From: Stutzerimonas stutzeri TS44
GTDB taxonomy: Bacteria; Pseudomonadota; Gammaproteobacteria; Pseudomonadales; Pseudomonadaceae
NCBI GenBank assembly: GCA_000263395.1
Contig: AJXE01000032.1
Span: forward strand, 1 to 32,688
Reading direction: 5' to 3'
Length of the DNA stretch: 32,688 nucleotides
This document shows, one piece after another, positions 25,416-32,688 of the stretch. The first letter of the stretch is position 1; each line of letters opens with the position of its first letter. Under the pieces are notes generated by a model, which saw only the letters and a list, made by a program, of their open reading frames with translations, was not told the origin of the DNA and ran no database searches. Both the position numbers and the translations under genes were made by a program.

Positions 25416-27920
25416 ATGAGCATGACCCGTCGTCAATTCGCCAAGGCCAACGCTGCGGCCATCGCCGCCACCGTCGCCGGCATGCCGATCGCCACCAGCG
25501 CGGCCAACCTGGTCACCGAGGCAGACGCCACCAACCTGAACTGGAACAAGGCGCCCTGCCGTTTCTGCGGCACCGGCTGCAGCGTGATGGTGGCGACGCG
25601 CGAGAACCGCGTGGTGGCCACCCACGGCGACGTCAAGGCCGAGGTCAACCGCGGCATCAACTGCGTCAAGGGCTACTTCCTGTCGAAGATCATGTACGGC
25701 AGCGACCGCCTGACCCAGCCCCTGCTGCGCATGAAGGACGGCCAGTTCGACAAGCAGGGCGAGTTCCAGCCGATCAGCTGGGAGCAGGCGTTCGATATCA
25801 TGGAGCAGAAGTTCAAGGCCGCGCTCAAGGCCGGCGGCCCGGAAGCCATCGGCATGTTTGGCTCCGGCCAGTGGACGATCTGGGAAGGCTACGCCGCCAA
25901 CAAGCTGATGAAGGCGGGCTTCCGCTCCAACAACCTTGACCCCAACGCCCGCCACTGCATGGCCTCGGCGGCGTTCGGCTTCATGCGCACCTTCGGCATG
26001 GACGAACCGATGGGCTGCTACGACGACATCGAGGTGGCCGACGCCTTCGTGCTCTGGGGCTCGAACATGGCCGAGATGCATCCGGTGCTGTGGACGCGCG
26101 TCACCGATCGGCGCCTGAGCGCGCCGCATGTGAAGGTCGCGGTGATGTCGACCTTCGAGCATCGCAGCTTCGAGCTCGCCGACATCCCGATGGTGTTCAA
26201 CCCGCAAACGGATCTGGTGATCCTCAACTACATCGCCAACCACATCATCCAGAGCGGCGCGGTGAACAAGGACTTCATCGACAAGCACACCCGCTTCGCC
26301 AAGGGCGCACAGAACATCGGCTACGGCCTGCGCCCCACCGACCCGCGCGAGCTGAAGGCGGAGAACGCCAAGGTCGCCAACAGCTGGAGCGACATCAGCT
26401 TCGAGGACTACGCCGAGTTCCTCAAACCCTACACCCTGGAACACGCGGCTCAGGAGTCCGGCGTTCCGGCCGAGCGCCTGCGCGCGCTGGCCGAGCTGTA
26501 CGCCGACCCGAAGACCAAGGTCATGTCGTTCTGGACCATGGGCTTCAACCAGCACACCCGCGGTGTCTGGGCGAACAACATGATCTACAACATCCACCTG
26601 CTCACCGGGAAGATCAGCGAGCCGGGCAACAGCCCCTTCTCGCTCACCGGCCAGCCTTCGGCGTGCGGCACCGCGCGCGAGGTCGGCACCTTCTCCCATC
26701 GCCTGCCGGCGGACATGGCGGTGACCAACCCGAAGCACCGCGCCACCGCCGAGAAGATCTGGAAACTGCCCGACGGCACCATCCAGGAAAAGCCCGGCTT
26801 CCACGCCGTCGAGCAAAGCCGCATGCTCAAGGACGGCAAGCTCAAGGTGTACTGGACGCAGGTCACCAACAACATCCAGGCCGGCCCCAACCTGATGCAG
26901 GAAACCCTGCCGGGCTGGCGCAATCCCGAGACCTTCGTCATCGTCTCCGACGTCTACCCGACCGTCTCGGCGCAGGCCGCCGACCTGATCCTGCCGAGCG
27001 CCATGTGGGTGGAAAAGGAAGGCGCCTACGGCAACGCCGAGCGCCGCACGCAGTTCTGGCATCAGCTGGTCGATGCGCCCGGCGAGGCGCGCTCGGACCT
27101 CTGGCAGCTGGTGGAATTCTCCAAGCGCTTCAGCGTCGACGAGGTCTGGCCCGCAGAACTGCTGGCCAAGGCACCGGAACTCAAGGGCAAGACGCTGTTC
27201 GACGTGCTGTTCAAGAACGGCAAGGTCGACCGCTTCCCCGCCGCCGATATCGCCACAGGCTTTCGCAACCGCGAGGCCGAGGCTTTCGGCTTCTACCTGC
27301 AGAAGGGCCTGTTCGAGGAATACGCCGAGTTCGGCCGCGGCCACGGTCATGACCTGGCGCCGTTCGACACCTATCACGAGGAACGCGGCCTGCGCTGGCC
27401 GGTCGTCGACGGCAAGGAAACCCGCTGGCGCTATCGCGAGGGACACGACCCCTACGTCGAGAAAGGCAGCGGCGTGCAGTTCTACGGCTACCCGGACAAG
27501 AAGGCGATCATCTTCGCCCTGCCCTACGAGGTACCGGCCGAGGTGCCCGACGCCGACTATCCGTTCTGGCTCAGCACCGGCCGCGTGCTGGAACACTGGC
27601 ACACCGGCAGCATGACCCAGCGGGTCGACGAACTGCACCGCGCGGTGCCCGATGCGCTCGTCTACATGCATCCCGAGGATGCGCGCGAGCTCAACGCGCG
27701 GCGCGGCAGCGTGGTGAAAGTGATCAGCCGACGCGGCGAGATGCAGGCGCGGGTGGAAACCCGCGGACGTAACAAACCGCCGCAGGGGCTGATCTTCGTG
27801 CCGTTCTTCGACGCCAACAAACTGATCAACAAAGTCACCCTCGACGCCACCGACCCGATCTCCAAGCAGACCGATTACAAAAAATGCGCCGTCAAGATCG
27901 AAGTGGTCAGCATCGCCTGA
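25416..27920 (+). CDS. napA: Periplasmic nitrate reductase catalytic subunit NapA
   Basis: 834-aa molybdoenzyme (DMSO reductase family) that reduces nitrate to nitrite in the periplasm. A Tat signal [20 protein letters not shown] has the twin arginine at 5-6 (TRRQF). The [4Fe-4S] site is Cys48, Cys51, Cys55 and Cys83 (CRFCGTGC ... NCVKG). The molybdenum ligand is Cys181 in [12 protein letters not shown]; this Cys-ligated Mo centre separates Nap from Asp-ligated Nar enzymes. The bis-MGD binding regions run through to the C-terminal [14 protein letters not shown] and [16 protein letters not shown]. Length matches the family. A second ATG at 25422 is possible, but the ribosome site AAGGAG fits 25416. 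It is maintained by NapD and fed electrons by NapB. Confidence 0.98.
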   Translation: MSMTRRQFAKANAAAIAATVAGMPIATSAANLVTEADATNLNWNKAPCRFCGTGCSVMVATRENRVVATHGDVKAEVNRGINCVKGYFLSKIMYGSDRLTQPLLRMKDGQFDKQGEFQPISWEQAFDIMEQKFKAALKAGGPEAIGMFGSGQWTIWEGYAANKLMKAGFRSNNLDPNARHCMASAAFGFMRTFGMDEPMGCYDDIEVADAFVLWGSNMAEMHPVLWTRVTDRRLSAPHVKVAVMSTFEHRSFELADIPMVFNPQTDLVILNYIANHIIQSGAVNKDFIDKHTRFAKGAQNIGYGLRPTDPRELKAENAKVANSWSDISFEDYAEFLKPYTLEHAAQESGVPAERLRALAELYADPKTKVMSFWTMGFNQHTRGVWANNMIYNIHLLTGKISEPGNSPFSLTGQPSACGTAREVGTFSHRLPADMAVTNPKHRATAEKIWKLPDGTIQEKPGFHAVEQSRMLKDGKLKVYWTQVTNNIQAGPNLMQETLPGWRNPETFVIVSDVYPTVSAQAADLILPSAMWVEKEGAYGNAERRTQFWHQLVDAPGEARSDLWQLVEFSKRFSVDEVWPAELLAKAPELKGKTLFDVLFKNGKVDRFPAADIATGFRNREAEAFGFYLQKGLFEEYAEFGRGHGHDLAPFDTYHEERGLRWPVVDGKETRWRYREGHDPYVEKGSGVQFYGYPDKKAIIFALPYEVPAEVPDADYPFWLSTGRVLEHWHTGSMTQRVDELHRAVPDALVYMHPEDARELNARRGSVVKVISRRGEMQARVETRGRNKPPQGLIFVPFFDANKLINKVTLDATDPISKQTDYKKCAVKIEVVSIA

Positions 27921-27931
27921 GGAGAGCCGCC

Positions 27932-28420
27932 ATGAAATTTCGTCTACTGCCGCTGACTCTGCTCGCGGTGTTCGGCCTGGCCATCGCCGCCGAAACCAAC
28001 TATCCGCTGGACGCTCCGGCGCCGGACGGGCGTCGTCCCGGCGGCACCCTGACCCAGGAGTTCACTCCGCCGCCCCTGCACGACGAGGAGAACAAGGACC
28101 TGCGCCGCGAGCGCAACTACCCTGAGCAGCCACCGACCATCCCGCACACCATCCGCGGCTATCACGTCGACAAGAACGCCAACAAATGCCTGTCCTGCCA
28201 CAGCCGGGAGAACAGCGCGCGCACCCAGTCGCCGATGATCAGCATCACCCACTACACCGACCGCGACGCCCAGACCCTGGCCGCCGTGGCACCACGGCGC
28301 TACTTCTGCACGCAGTGCCACGTGCCGCAGCAGGACGTGAAGCCGCTGGTGGATAACGAGTTCAAGAACATCGACGAACTGCTGTACCGGGAAACCTCGC
28401 AACCCGGCAACACACCGTGA
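27932..28420 (+). CDS. napB: Diheme cytochrome NapB (electron-transfer subunit)
   Basis: 162-aa periplasmic c-type cytochrome. The signal peptide (1-20, [16 protein letters not shown]) is followed by the mature subunit with two heme motifs, CLSCH (86-90) and CTQCH (126-130). His72 and His78 in [15 protein letters not shown] are the likely axial ligands, as in known NapB structures. It transfers electrons from NapC to NapA. GAGGAGAGCC precedes the ATG at 27932. Four nonhelical proline-rich blocks at the N terminus (APAPDGRRP and on) are normal for the family. napA ends 11 bp upstream. Confidence 0.97.
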   Translation: MKFRLLPLTLLAVFGLAIAAETNYPLDAPAPDGRRPGGTLTQEFTPPPLHDEENKDLRRERNYPEQPPTIPHTIRGYHVDKNANKCLSCHSRENSARTQSPMISITHYTDRDAQTLAAVAPRRYFCTQCHVPQQDVKPLVDNEFKNIDELLYRETSQPGNTP

Positions 28421-28430
28421 GGGCCCGCCG

Positions 28431-29027
28431 ATGAAGTCGATACTGCCGTTTCTCAAGCGTTACTGGGCCGTCCTGCGCCGCCCGAGCGTGCATTACAGCC
28501 TGGGCGCGCTGGTGCTGGGCGGGTTCATCGCCGGCATCGTGTTCTGGGGCGGCTTCAACACCGCGCTGGAAGCCACCAACACCGAGGCCTTCTGCATCTC
28601 CTGTCACGAGATGGAGGACAACGTCTACGTGGAGATCAAGGACACCATTCACTACAGCAACCGCTCCGGCGTGCGCGCGACCTGTCCGGACTGCCACGTC
28701 CCGCACGAATGGACCGACAAGATCGCGCGCAAGATGCAGGCCTCCAAGGAGGTGTGGGGCAAGATCTTCGGCACCATCAGCACCCGCGAGAAGTTCCTCG
28801 ACAAGCGCCGCGAGCTGGCCGAGCACGAGTGGGCGCGGCTGAAGGCCAACGATTCGCTGGAGTGCCGCAACTGCCACGACTTCGACTACATGGACTTCAC
28901 CCGCCAGAGCCCGCGCGCCGCCAAGTTCCACTCCACCGCGCTGGCCAGCGGCGAAGCCACCTGCATCGACTGCCACAAGGGCATCGCCCACAAGCTGCCG
29001 GACATGCACGGCGTACCGGGCTGGTAA
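28431..29027 (+). CDS. napC: Membrane tetraheme cytochrome NapC
   Basis: 198-aa quinol dehydrogenase of the NapC/NirT family. One N-terminal membrane helix (about 23-44, [20 protein letters not shown]) anchors a periplasmic domain with four heme motifs: CISCH (55-59), CPDCH (85-89), CRNCH (145-149) and CIDCH (178-182). NapC oxidises ubiquinol or menaquinol and reduces NapB. The ATG lies 10 nt after the napB stop with GAGGG upstream. It is the last nap gene; a hairpin with two mismatches (AGG..CCAGGC/GCCTGG..CCT) lies at 29041-29066, without a T run. There are no napG/H genes, so quinol oxidation should run through NapC alone. Confidence 0.97.
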   Translation: MKSILPFLKRYWAVLRRPSVHYSLGALVLGGFIAGIVFWGGFNTALEATNTEAFCISCHEMEDNVYVEIKDTIHYSNRSGVRATCPDCHVPHEWTDKIARKMQASKEVWGKIFGTISTREKFLDKRRELAEHEWARLKANDSLECRNCHDFDYMDFTRQSPRAAKFHSTALASGEATCIDCHKGIAHKLPDMHGVPGW

Positions 29028-29158
29028 GCGCACGACGCGCAGGTTCCAGGCTACGGCCTGGTGCCTGCCGAACCGTTGCGCCCGCAACCAGTCCAACAGT
29101 CGCTATCCTTGCGCCCCACCACTCATCGCCCGCCCATTCGCCCCTCAAGGAGTCCCCG

Positions 29159-29965
29159 ATGCGCCATTGCCTGTTCGGTCTGCTGATGGCTGCCAGCCTC
29201 GCCGCCAATGCCGCGGTCCAGACCCAGGAAATCCCCTACACCGCCGCCGACGGCACGCAGATGAAGGGCTACTTCGCCTATGACGACGCCATCGACGGCC
29301 CGCGTCCGGGCATCGTCGTCGTGCATGAATGGTGGGGGCTCAACGACTACGCCAAGCGCCGCGCGCGCGATCTCGCCGAACTCGGCTACAGCGCCCTGGC
29401 CATCGACATGTACGGCGAAGGCAGGAACACCGAGCATCCCAAGGATGCGATGGCCTTCATGCAGGCCGCGCTGCAGGATGCCGACGCCGCCAGGAACCGC
29501 TTCGTCGCCGGGCTCGATCTGCTCAAGGCGCAAGCGCAGACCGACAGCGCCAAACTCGGCGCCATCGGCTACTGCTTCGGCGGCAAGGTGGTGCTGGATA
29601 TGGCGCGCCAGGGCGTACCGCTGGAAGGCGTGGTCAGCTTCCACGGCGCCCTCGCCACCCAGACCCGCGCCGTCCCCGGCAGCATCAAGGCGCGCGTGCT
29701 GGTCGAGCATGGCAGCGAGGACAGCATGATCAGCACCGATGACATCGCCGCGCTGAACGTGGAGATGGTCAAGGCCGGCGCCGACTACCAGTTCGTCAGC
29801 CTGCCCGGGGCGAAGCACGGCTTCAGCAACCCGGCTGCCGACACGCACCAGAAGGACGGCCTCGACCTGGCCTACCAGAAGGCCGCGGACGAGCGCTCCT
29901 GGGCGGACATGCAGCGCTTCTTCGAGCAGACCTTCGCCACCGCGCAAGCCGCCACGCCGCAATGA
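29159..29965 (+). CDS. Secreted dienelactone-hydrolase-family protein
   Basis: 268-aa alpha/beta-hydrolase with a signal peptide (1-18, LFGLLMAASLAANA). The dienelactone hydrolase marks are VVVHEWWGLNDYAKRRARDLAELGY, the nucleophile Cys139 in GYCFGG, Asp188 in EHGSEDSM and His220 in PGAKHGFS, a Cys-Asp-His triad. Typical dienelactone hydrolases are cytoplasmic; the secreted form is common in proteobacteria and its substrate is unknown, so a role in aromatic degradation should not be assumed. AAGGAG precedes the ATG at 29159. A GC-rich hairpin directly follows the stop. It is separate from nap (131 bp gap). Confidence 0.88.
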   Translation: MRHCLFGLLMAASLAANAAVQTQEIPYTAADGTQMKGYFAYDDAIDGPRPGIVVVHEWWGLNDYAKRRARDLAELGYSALAIDMYGEGRNTEHPKDAMAFMQAALQDADAARNRFVAGLDLLKAQAQTDSAKLGAIGYCFGGKVVLDMARQGVPLEGVVSFHGALATQTRAVPGSIKARVLVEHGSEDSMISTDDIAALNVEMVKAGADYQFVSLPGAKHGFSNPAADTHQKDGLDLAYQKAADERSWADMQRFFEQTFATAQAATPQ

Positions 29966-29998
29966 CCCCGCCCGCCCCACTGCCCGGCGCGGCGGGGT
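29965..29998 (+). terminator. GC-rich hairpin after the dienelactone hydrolase gene
   Basis: 8-bp arms ACCCCGCC/GGCGGGGT enclosing an 18-nt loop, starting on the last base of the TGA stop. There is no T run, so it is at best a weak or factor-dependent terminator. It lies 45 bp before the next gene. Confidence 0.4.
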
Positions 29999-30042
29999 GA
30001 CGTGGTAGCATGCCCGCCTGAATCTCTTGCCGATCCCGAGTC

Positions 30043-30477
30043 ATGGCCGAACACGACTTCCGCTACACCCTGCTCAATCCCGCGCACACCCTCACCGAAT
30101 GCCGCGCCCTGGCGCCGGGCCGCTACCAGGTCACCGGCAACGGCGGCTCGATCCGCAGCGGCGACGTGCTGATCGTCACGCTCAAGGGCAGCCGCGAGCT
30201 GTCGCAACGCCTGAGCGTGGACAAGGTCCGCCACCTGATCAGCCCGCCCGGGCAATGGGTAGCGGTCTGCCACGGCCCGGTGTTCCGCGAGCTGGCGATC
30301 CTCAACTGGCAGGTCGATTGCGACGGCTGCGGCAAACGCCTCGACTTCGAATTCGCCGTGGACGCCGCACTCGGCGAATCGGCGCGCGCACCGGCGGCGC
30401 AGGCGCGCATCGTCGAGCTCGGTTGGCGCGAGCGGGACGGCAGCCATTTCTGCCCGAACTGCCAGGAGGCCAGATGA
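30043..30477 (+). CDS. Zinc-ribbon-like protein of unknown function
   Basis: 144-aa cytoplasmic protein. I do not recognise a named family. The N-terminal part (about 1-85: RYQVTGNGGSIRSGDVLIVTLKG) looks beta-rich, and the C-terminal half has two CxxC pairs, Cys93/Cys96 (CDGC) and Cys137/Cys140 (CPNC), 40 residues apart, which fits a four-cysteine zinc ribbon. The insertion between the pairs is acidic and Ala-rich. The stop codon overlaps the next gene's start as ATGA (30474-30477), so the two are translationally coupled and probably work in the same process. The ATG at 30043 is taken because it begins the only plausible frame; the ribosome site is poor. Confidence 0.75.
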   Translation: MAEHDFRYTLLNPAHTLTECRALAPGRYQVTGNGGSIRSGDVLIVTLKGSRELSQRLSVDKVRHLISPPGQWVAVCHGPVFRELAILNWQVDCDGCGKRLDFEFAVDAALGESARAPAAQARIVELGWRERDGSHFCPNCQEAR

Positions 30478-30881
30478 ACGTTTCGCACACCCTGACCGCC
30501 ACCCTGCTCGCCGTAGGCCTCGCGGGCTGCGCCGTCGAGCCTTTGAAGTTGCAGAAGGACGTCACCTACATCGCCGAATGGATCGGCGACGACCCGGTGA
30601 TCGGCCGCACGCCCGTCTCGCTCACGCTCAGCGATGGCCGTGCCTACGGCAACGCCGGCTGCAACCACTGGTTCGGCAGTTATGAACTCGACGGCCAGCA
30701 GATCCGCTTCAGCGAGCTGGGCAGCACCCGCAAACTGTGCGCCGAGGAGATCATGGAGCAGGAACAGCACTTCCTCGACATCCTCTCGCGGGTCGAGCGC
30801 TGGGACGTCTCCAACATCGACCAGCTGCGCCTGTGGCCCAGCGACGGCACCGCGGTACGCTTCTGGCCCCAGCAGGGCTGA
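30474..30881 (+). CDS. META-domain (HslJ-like) lipoprotein
   Basis: 135-aa predicted lipoprotein with lipobox LAGC (Cys19) after MNVSHTLTATLLAVGLAG. The mature part matches the META domain of HslJ/heat-inducible envelope proteins: YIAEWIGDDPVIGRTPVSLTL, then GRAYGNAGCNHWFGSYELDGQQIRF, the G-xx-GCN-x-F signature, and LGSTRKLCAEEIMEQEQHFLDIL with the second conserved Cys. Cys62 (GCNHW) and Cys88 (KLCAE) probably form a disulfide. In E. coli HslJ is linked to heat and novobiocin tolerance; the role here is not known. The ATGA overlap with the upstream gene shows coupling. A hairpin without T run follows. Confidence 0.85.
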   Translation: MNVSHTLTATLLAVGLAGCAVEPLKLQKDVTYIAEWIGDDPVIGRTPVSLTLSDGRAYGNAGCNHWFGSYELDGQQIRFSELGSTRKLCAEEIMEQEQHFLDILSRVERWDVSNIDQLRLWPSDGTAVRFWPQQG

Positions 30882-30895
30882 AGCGCGCCGAAACC

Positions 30896-30917
30896 GCGCA
30901 GATCAGCCGATCTGCGC
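30896..30917 (+). terminator. Hairpin after the META lipoprotein gene
   Basis: Perfect 9-bp inverted repeat GCGCAGATC-AGCC-GATCTGCGC, 15 nt after the stop. No T run follows (ACCACGCG), so termination would be weak or factor-dependent. It lies in the gap between this plus-strand unit and the minus-strand dinB. Confidence 0.45.
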
Positions 30918-31084
30918 ACCACGCGCGCACGCCGATTCGCTCACGGCAGCCTGAACACCCGCCACCTGCCTCCCCCACGAACTGGCACAGACAGTGCAAA
31001 ACGCCCTCTGCCAGTTTCGGGGACCTCGGTACAGGCAGGCCGGGCAATCCCCTTTTTTCTGCCAGCCGAAGGCCGCAATGGCGG

Positions 31085-32167
31085 TCAGAACAGGCTCAGC
31101 TGCTCGAAGCCGCCGCGCAGGTCGATCAGCCGCACGCCGACGCCGATCAGTCGGACCGGCCGCGCACCACGGGCGAACGCGCCGGCGAGCAGATCGGCGT
31201 AGTCCTCCAGCGCCAGGCCGGCGCCGGCCTGCTCCAGGGTGGTCTGGGTGAAGTCGTGGAACTTGAGTTTGACGAACGGTTTGCCCGGCCGATAGCCGCT
31301 GTCCAGCCGCGCCATGCGCCGCTCGAGCTGCGCCAGCAGTTCCGGCAACTGCGCACGGCAGGCGGCCAGATCCGGCAGATCCTGATCGTAGGTCTGCTCG
31401 ACGCTGACCGACTGCCGCCGGCTTTCCACCTGCACGGGGCGCTCGTCGACCCCGCGCGCGAGGTTCCACAGTCGTTCACCGAAGGCGCCGAACTCGCGCA
31501 CCAGTTGCAGCCTGTCCCAGGCGCGCAGATCGCCGCAGCTGCGGATGCCGAGCCGCGCGAGCTTCTCGGCGGTCACGCGGCCAACCCCGTGCAGGCGGTT
31601 GACCGGTAATTCCCTGACGAAATCCTCCACCTCGCCCGGCGTGATCACGAATAGCCCGTCGGGCTTGTTCCAGTCGCTGGCGATCTTGGCGAGGAACTTG
31701 TTCGGCGCCACGCCCGCCGAGACGGTGATGCGCAGCTGCTGCCAGACCCGCCGGCGGATGTCCTGGGCAATGCGCGTGGCACTGCCGGAGAAGTGTTCGC
31801 AGGCCGACACGTCGAGATACGCCTCGTCCAGCGACAGCGGCTCGATCAGGTCGGTGTAGGTGCGAAAGATCGTGTGGATTTCCCGCGAGGCTTCGCGATA
31901 GGCATCCATCCGCGGGCGCAGGATGAGCAGGTCGGGACAGAGCTTGAGCGCATGCGCCGAGGCCATCGCCGAGCGCACGCCGCAGGCGCGTGCCTCGTAG
32001 TTGCAGGTGGCGATGACCCCGCGCCGATCAGCCGCGCCGCCGACCGCCAGCGGTCGGTTGGCCAGTGCCGGGTCGTCGCGCATCTCGATGGCGGCATAGA
32101 AGCAGTCGCAATCGATGTGGATGATCTTTCTTTGGCAGGTAAGCGGTTGATTTTTCACTTTTTTCAT
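31085..32167 (-). CDS. dinB: DNA polymerase IV (Y-family)
   Basis: 360-aa lesion-bypass polymerase. Catalytic residues are Asp19 (RKIIHIDCDCFYAA) and Asp114/Glu115 (IEPLSLDEAYLDV); Tyr24 takes the place of the Phe13 steric gate of E. coli. The thumb and little-finger domains follow, and the protein ends in EQLSLF, a classical beta-clamp binding motif. The ATG at 32167 gives an N terminus MKKVKNQPLTCQRKIIH, 11 residues longer than E. coli DinB; there is no good ribosome site, so a start inside this head, even a non-ATG codon, is possible. I could not see a CTG-N10-CAG LexA box in the 120 bp upstream. The regulator gene ends 70 bp upstream on the same strand. Confidence 0.95.
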   Translation of the reverse strand: MKKVKNQPLTCQRKIIHIDCDCFYAAIEMRDDPALANRPLAVGGAADRRGVIATCNYEARACGVRSAMASAHALKLCPDLLILRPRMDAYREASREIHTIFRTYTDLIEPLSLDEAYLDVSACEHFSGSATRIAQDIRRRVWQQLRITVSAGVAPNKFLAKIASDWNKPDGLFVITPGEVEDFVRELPVNRLHGVGRVTAEKLARLGIRSCGDLRAWDRLQLVREFGAFGERLWNLARGVDERPVQVESRRQSVSVEQTYDQDLPDLAACRAQLPELLAQLERRMARLDSGYRPGKPFVKLKFHDFTQTTLEQAGAGLALEDYADLLAGAFARGARPVRLIGVGVRLIDLRGGFEQLSLF

Positions 32168-32237
32168 CAGGGCTTGCGGATTTGATACCCGCTCTGATGC
32201 CCGCTTTTTCGTGCGCTGCGAAACAGTAGGTATCTGA

Positions 32238-32688
32238 CTAACAAGCCCGAGAATGTGGGCACCGACTACGTTCGGCACCGCCAACTATACCCTCACGATC
32301 ACCTTCGTGGGCGCGGTAGGCGCCGGGGGTAAGGCCGGTCCATTTCTTGAAGGCGCGGTGGAAGGCTGAGGGTTCGGAGAAACCGAGCTGTTCGGCAATG
32401 GCCTGGATGTCCAGCTCGTTTCGCCCGAGGTGGTAGATGGCCAGGTCGCGGCGCAGGGAATCCTTGAGCTCCTGGAAGGTGGAGCCCTCTTCGCGCAAAT
32501 GTCGGCGCAGGGTCTGCGGGCTACTGTGCAGTTGGCGCGCAACGCTTTCCAGGTCAGGCCACTGCTGGCAGTCACGGCCGAGCAGGCGGCGGATCTGGCT
32601 GATCAGGCTGTCGCCGCCATCGGGACGGGCCAGCAGGTCGACTGGCGAGTGCTTGAGGAATTGCTTGAGGGTGCGTTCGTCCTGCAGC
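32238..32688 (-). CDS. AraC-family transcription regulator, C-terminal part (cut by window end)
   Basis: Partial gene; the window holds the last 149 codons, from base 32687 down. The DNA-binding region has two helix-turn-helix motifs: the first in WPDLESVARQLHSSPQTLRRHLR, the second in LDIQAIAEQLGFSEPSAFHRAFKKWTGLTPGAYR, the classical AraC/XylS signature. The residues before it (FLKHSPVDLLARPDGGDS and on) belong to the linker after an arabinose-binding-like N domain, as in OruR/ArgR-type pseudomonad regulators. The tail (EGDREGIVGGAERSRC and on) is not conserved. Its target cannot be named. The start is outside the window. Confidence 0.9.
   Translation of the reverse strand, partial: LQDERTLKQFLKHSPVDLLARPDGGDSLISQIRRLLGRDCQQWPDLESVARQLHSSPQTLRRHLREEGSTFQELKDSLRRDLAIYHLGRNELDIQAIAEQLGFSEPSAFHRAFKKWTGLTPGAYRAHEGDREGIVGGAERSRCPHSRAC

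Noticed and set aside
25149..27671. 840-aa antisense frame over napA
   Set aside because: Long antisense frames are common opposite GC-rich genes with strong third-position bias. The composition (Val/Leu/Gly/Ala/His-rich) has no domain, and napA is certain.

Overview
The window is GC-rich, densely packed gammaproteobacterial chromosome. Gene content and order point to Pseudomonas in the broad sense, most likely the P. stutzeri group (Stutzerimonas): mgtE, tRNA genes, csrA/rsmA, lysC, alaS on one strand; rnd next to ycgL and ycgN; a FadL-type porin; a napEDABC periplasmic nitrate reductase operon; and REP/REPIN palindromes of the GTAGGG type. This assignment rests on recognised protein families and on recall of gene order, not on any search. 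There are no rRNA genes, insertion sequences, prophage genes, CRISPR arrays or classical defence islands. Most of the window is core genome.

Layout. 1-7.3 kb, mostly minus strand: the Mg2+ channel MgtE; a small secreted DUF4124 protein (plus strand) that shares a bidirectional terminator with two identical tRNA-Arg(ACG) genes; tRNA-Ser(GCT); the RNA-binding regulator CsrA/RsmA; aspartokinase LysC with a credible internal start for a short regulatory subunit; alanyl-tRNA synthetase. 7.3-11.1 kb, minus: a secreted HExxH metallopeptidase-like protein, YcgN, a Met/Gly-rich secreted protein, YcgL and RNase D, the last two overlapping by 4 nt. 11.2-13.5 kb, plus: a mercaptopyruvate-type sulfurtransferase and a FadL/OmpP1 porin. 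13.5-15.4 kb: a secreted glutathione-peroxidase-like thiol peroxidase, a lipoprotein and two acidic unknown proteins. 15.48-15.9 kb: four tandem REPINs about 107 bp apart, with conserved spacers. 16-19.6 kb: a DUF445 membrane protein, convergent with a three-gene NitT/TauT-type ABC importer. 19.7-24.7 kb: HIT and MOSC proteins, the tRNA 2-thiocytidine enzyme TtcA, a DnaJ-related protein, two tandem YIP1-family membrane proteins and SprT.

24.8-29.0 kb holds the nap operon. NapE (58 aa), the chaperone NapD, catalytic NapA, diheme NapB and quinol-oxidising NapC lie in one direction behind a sigma70-like promoter. NapC passes quinol electrons to NapB and then NapA, which reduces nitrate in the periplasm. 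No napF, napG or napH is present. 29.1-32.7 kb: a secreted dienelactone-hydrolase-like enzyme, a two-gene unit (zinc-ribbon protein plus META-type lipoprotein), DNA polymerase IV (dinB), and the C-terminal part of an AraC-family regulator cut by the window end.

I did not find a clearly new multi-gene system. The points most worth checking are the REPIN array, the internal lysC start, the Met-rich secreted protein, the nap operon without napF, a possibly leaderless DnaJ-like gene, and a peroxidase with an altered catalytic tetrad.
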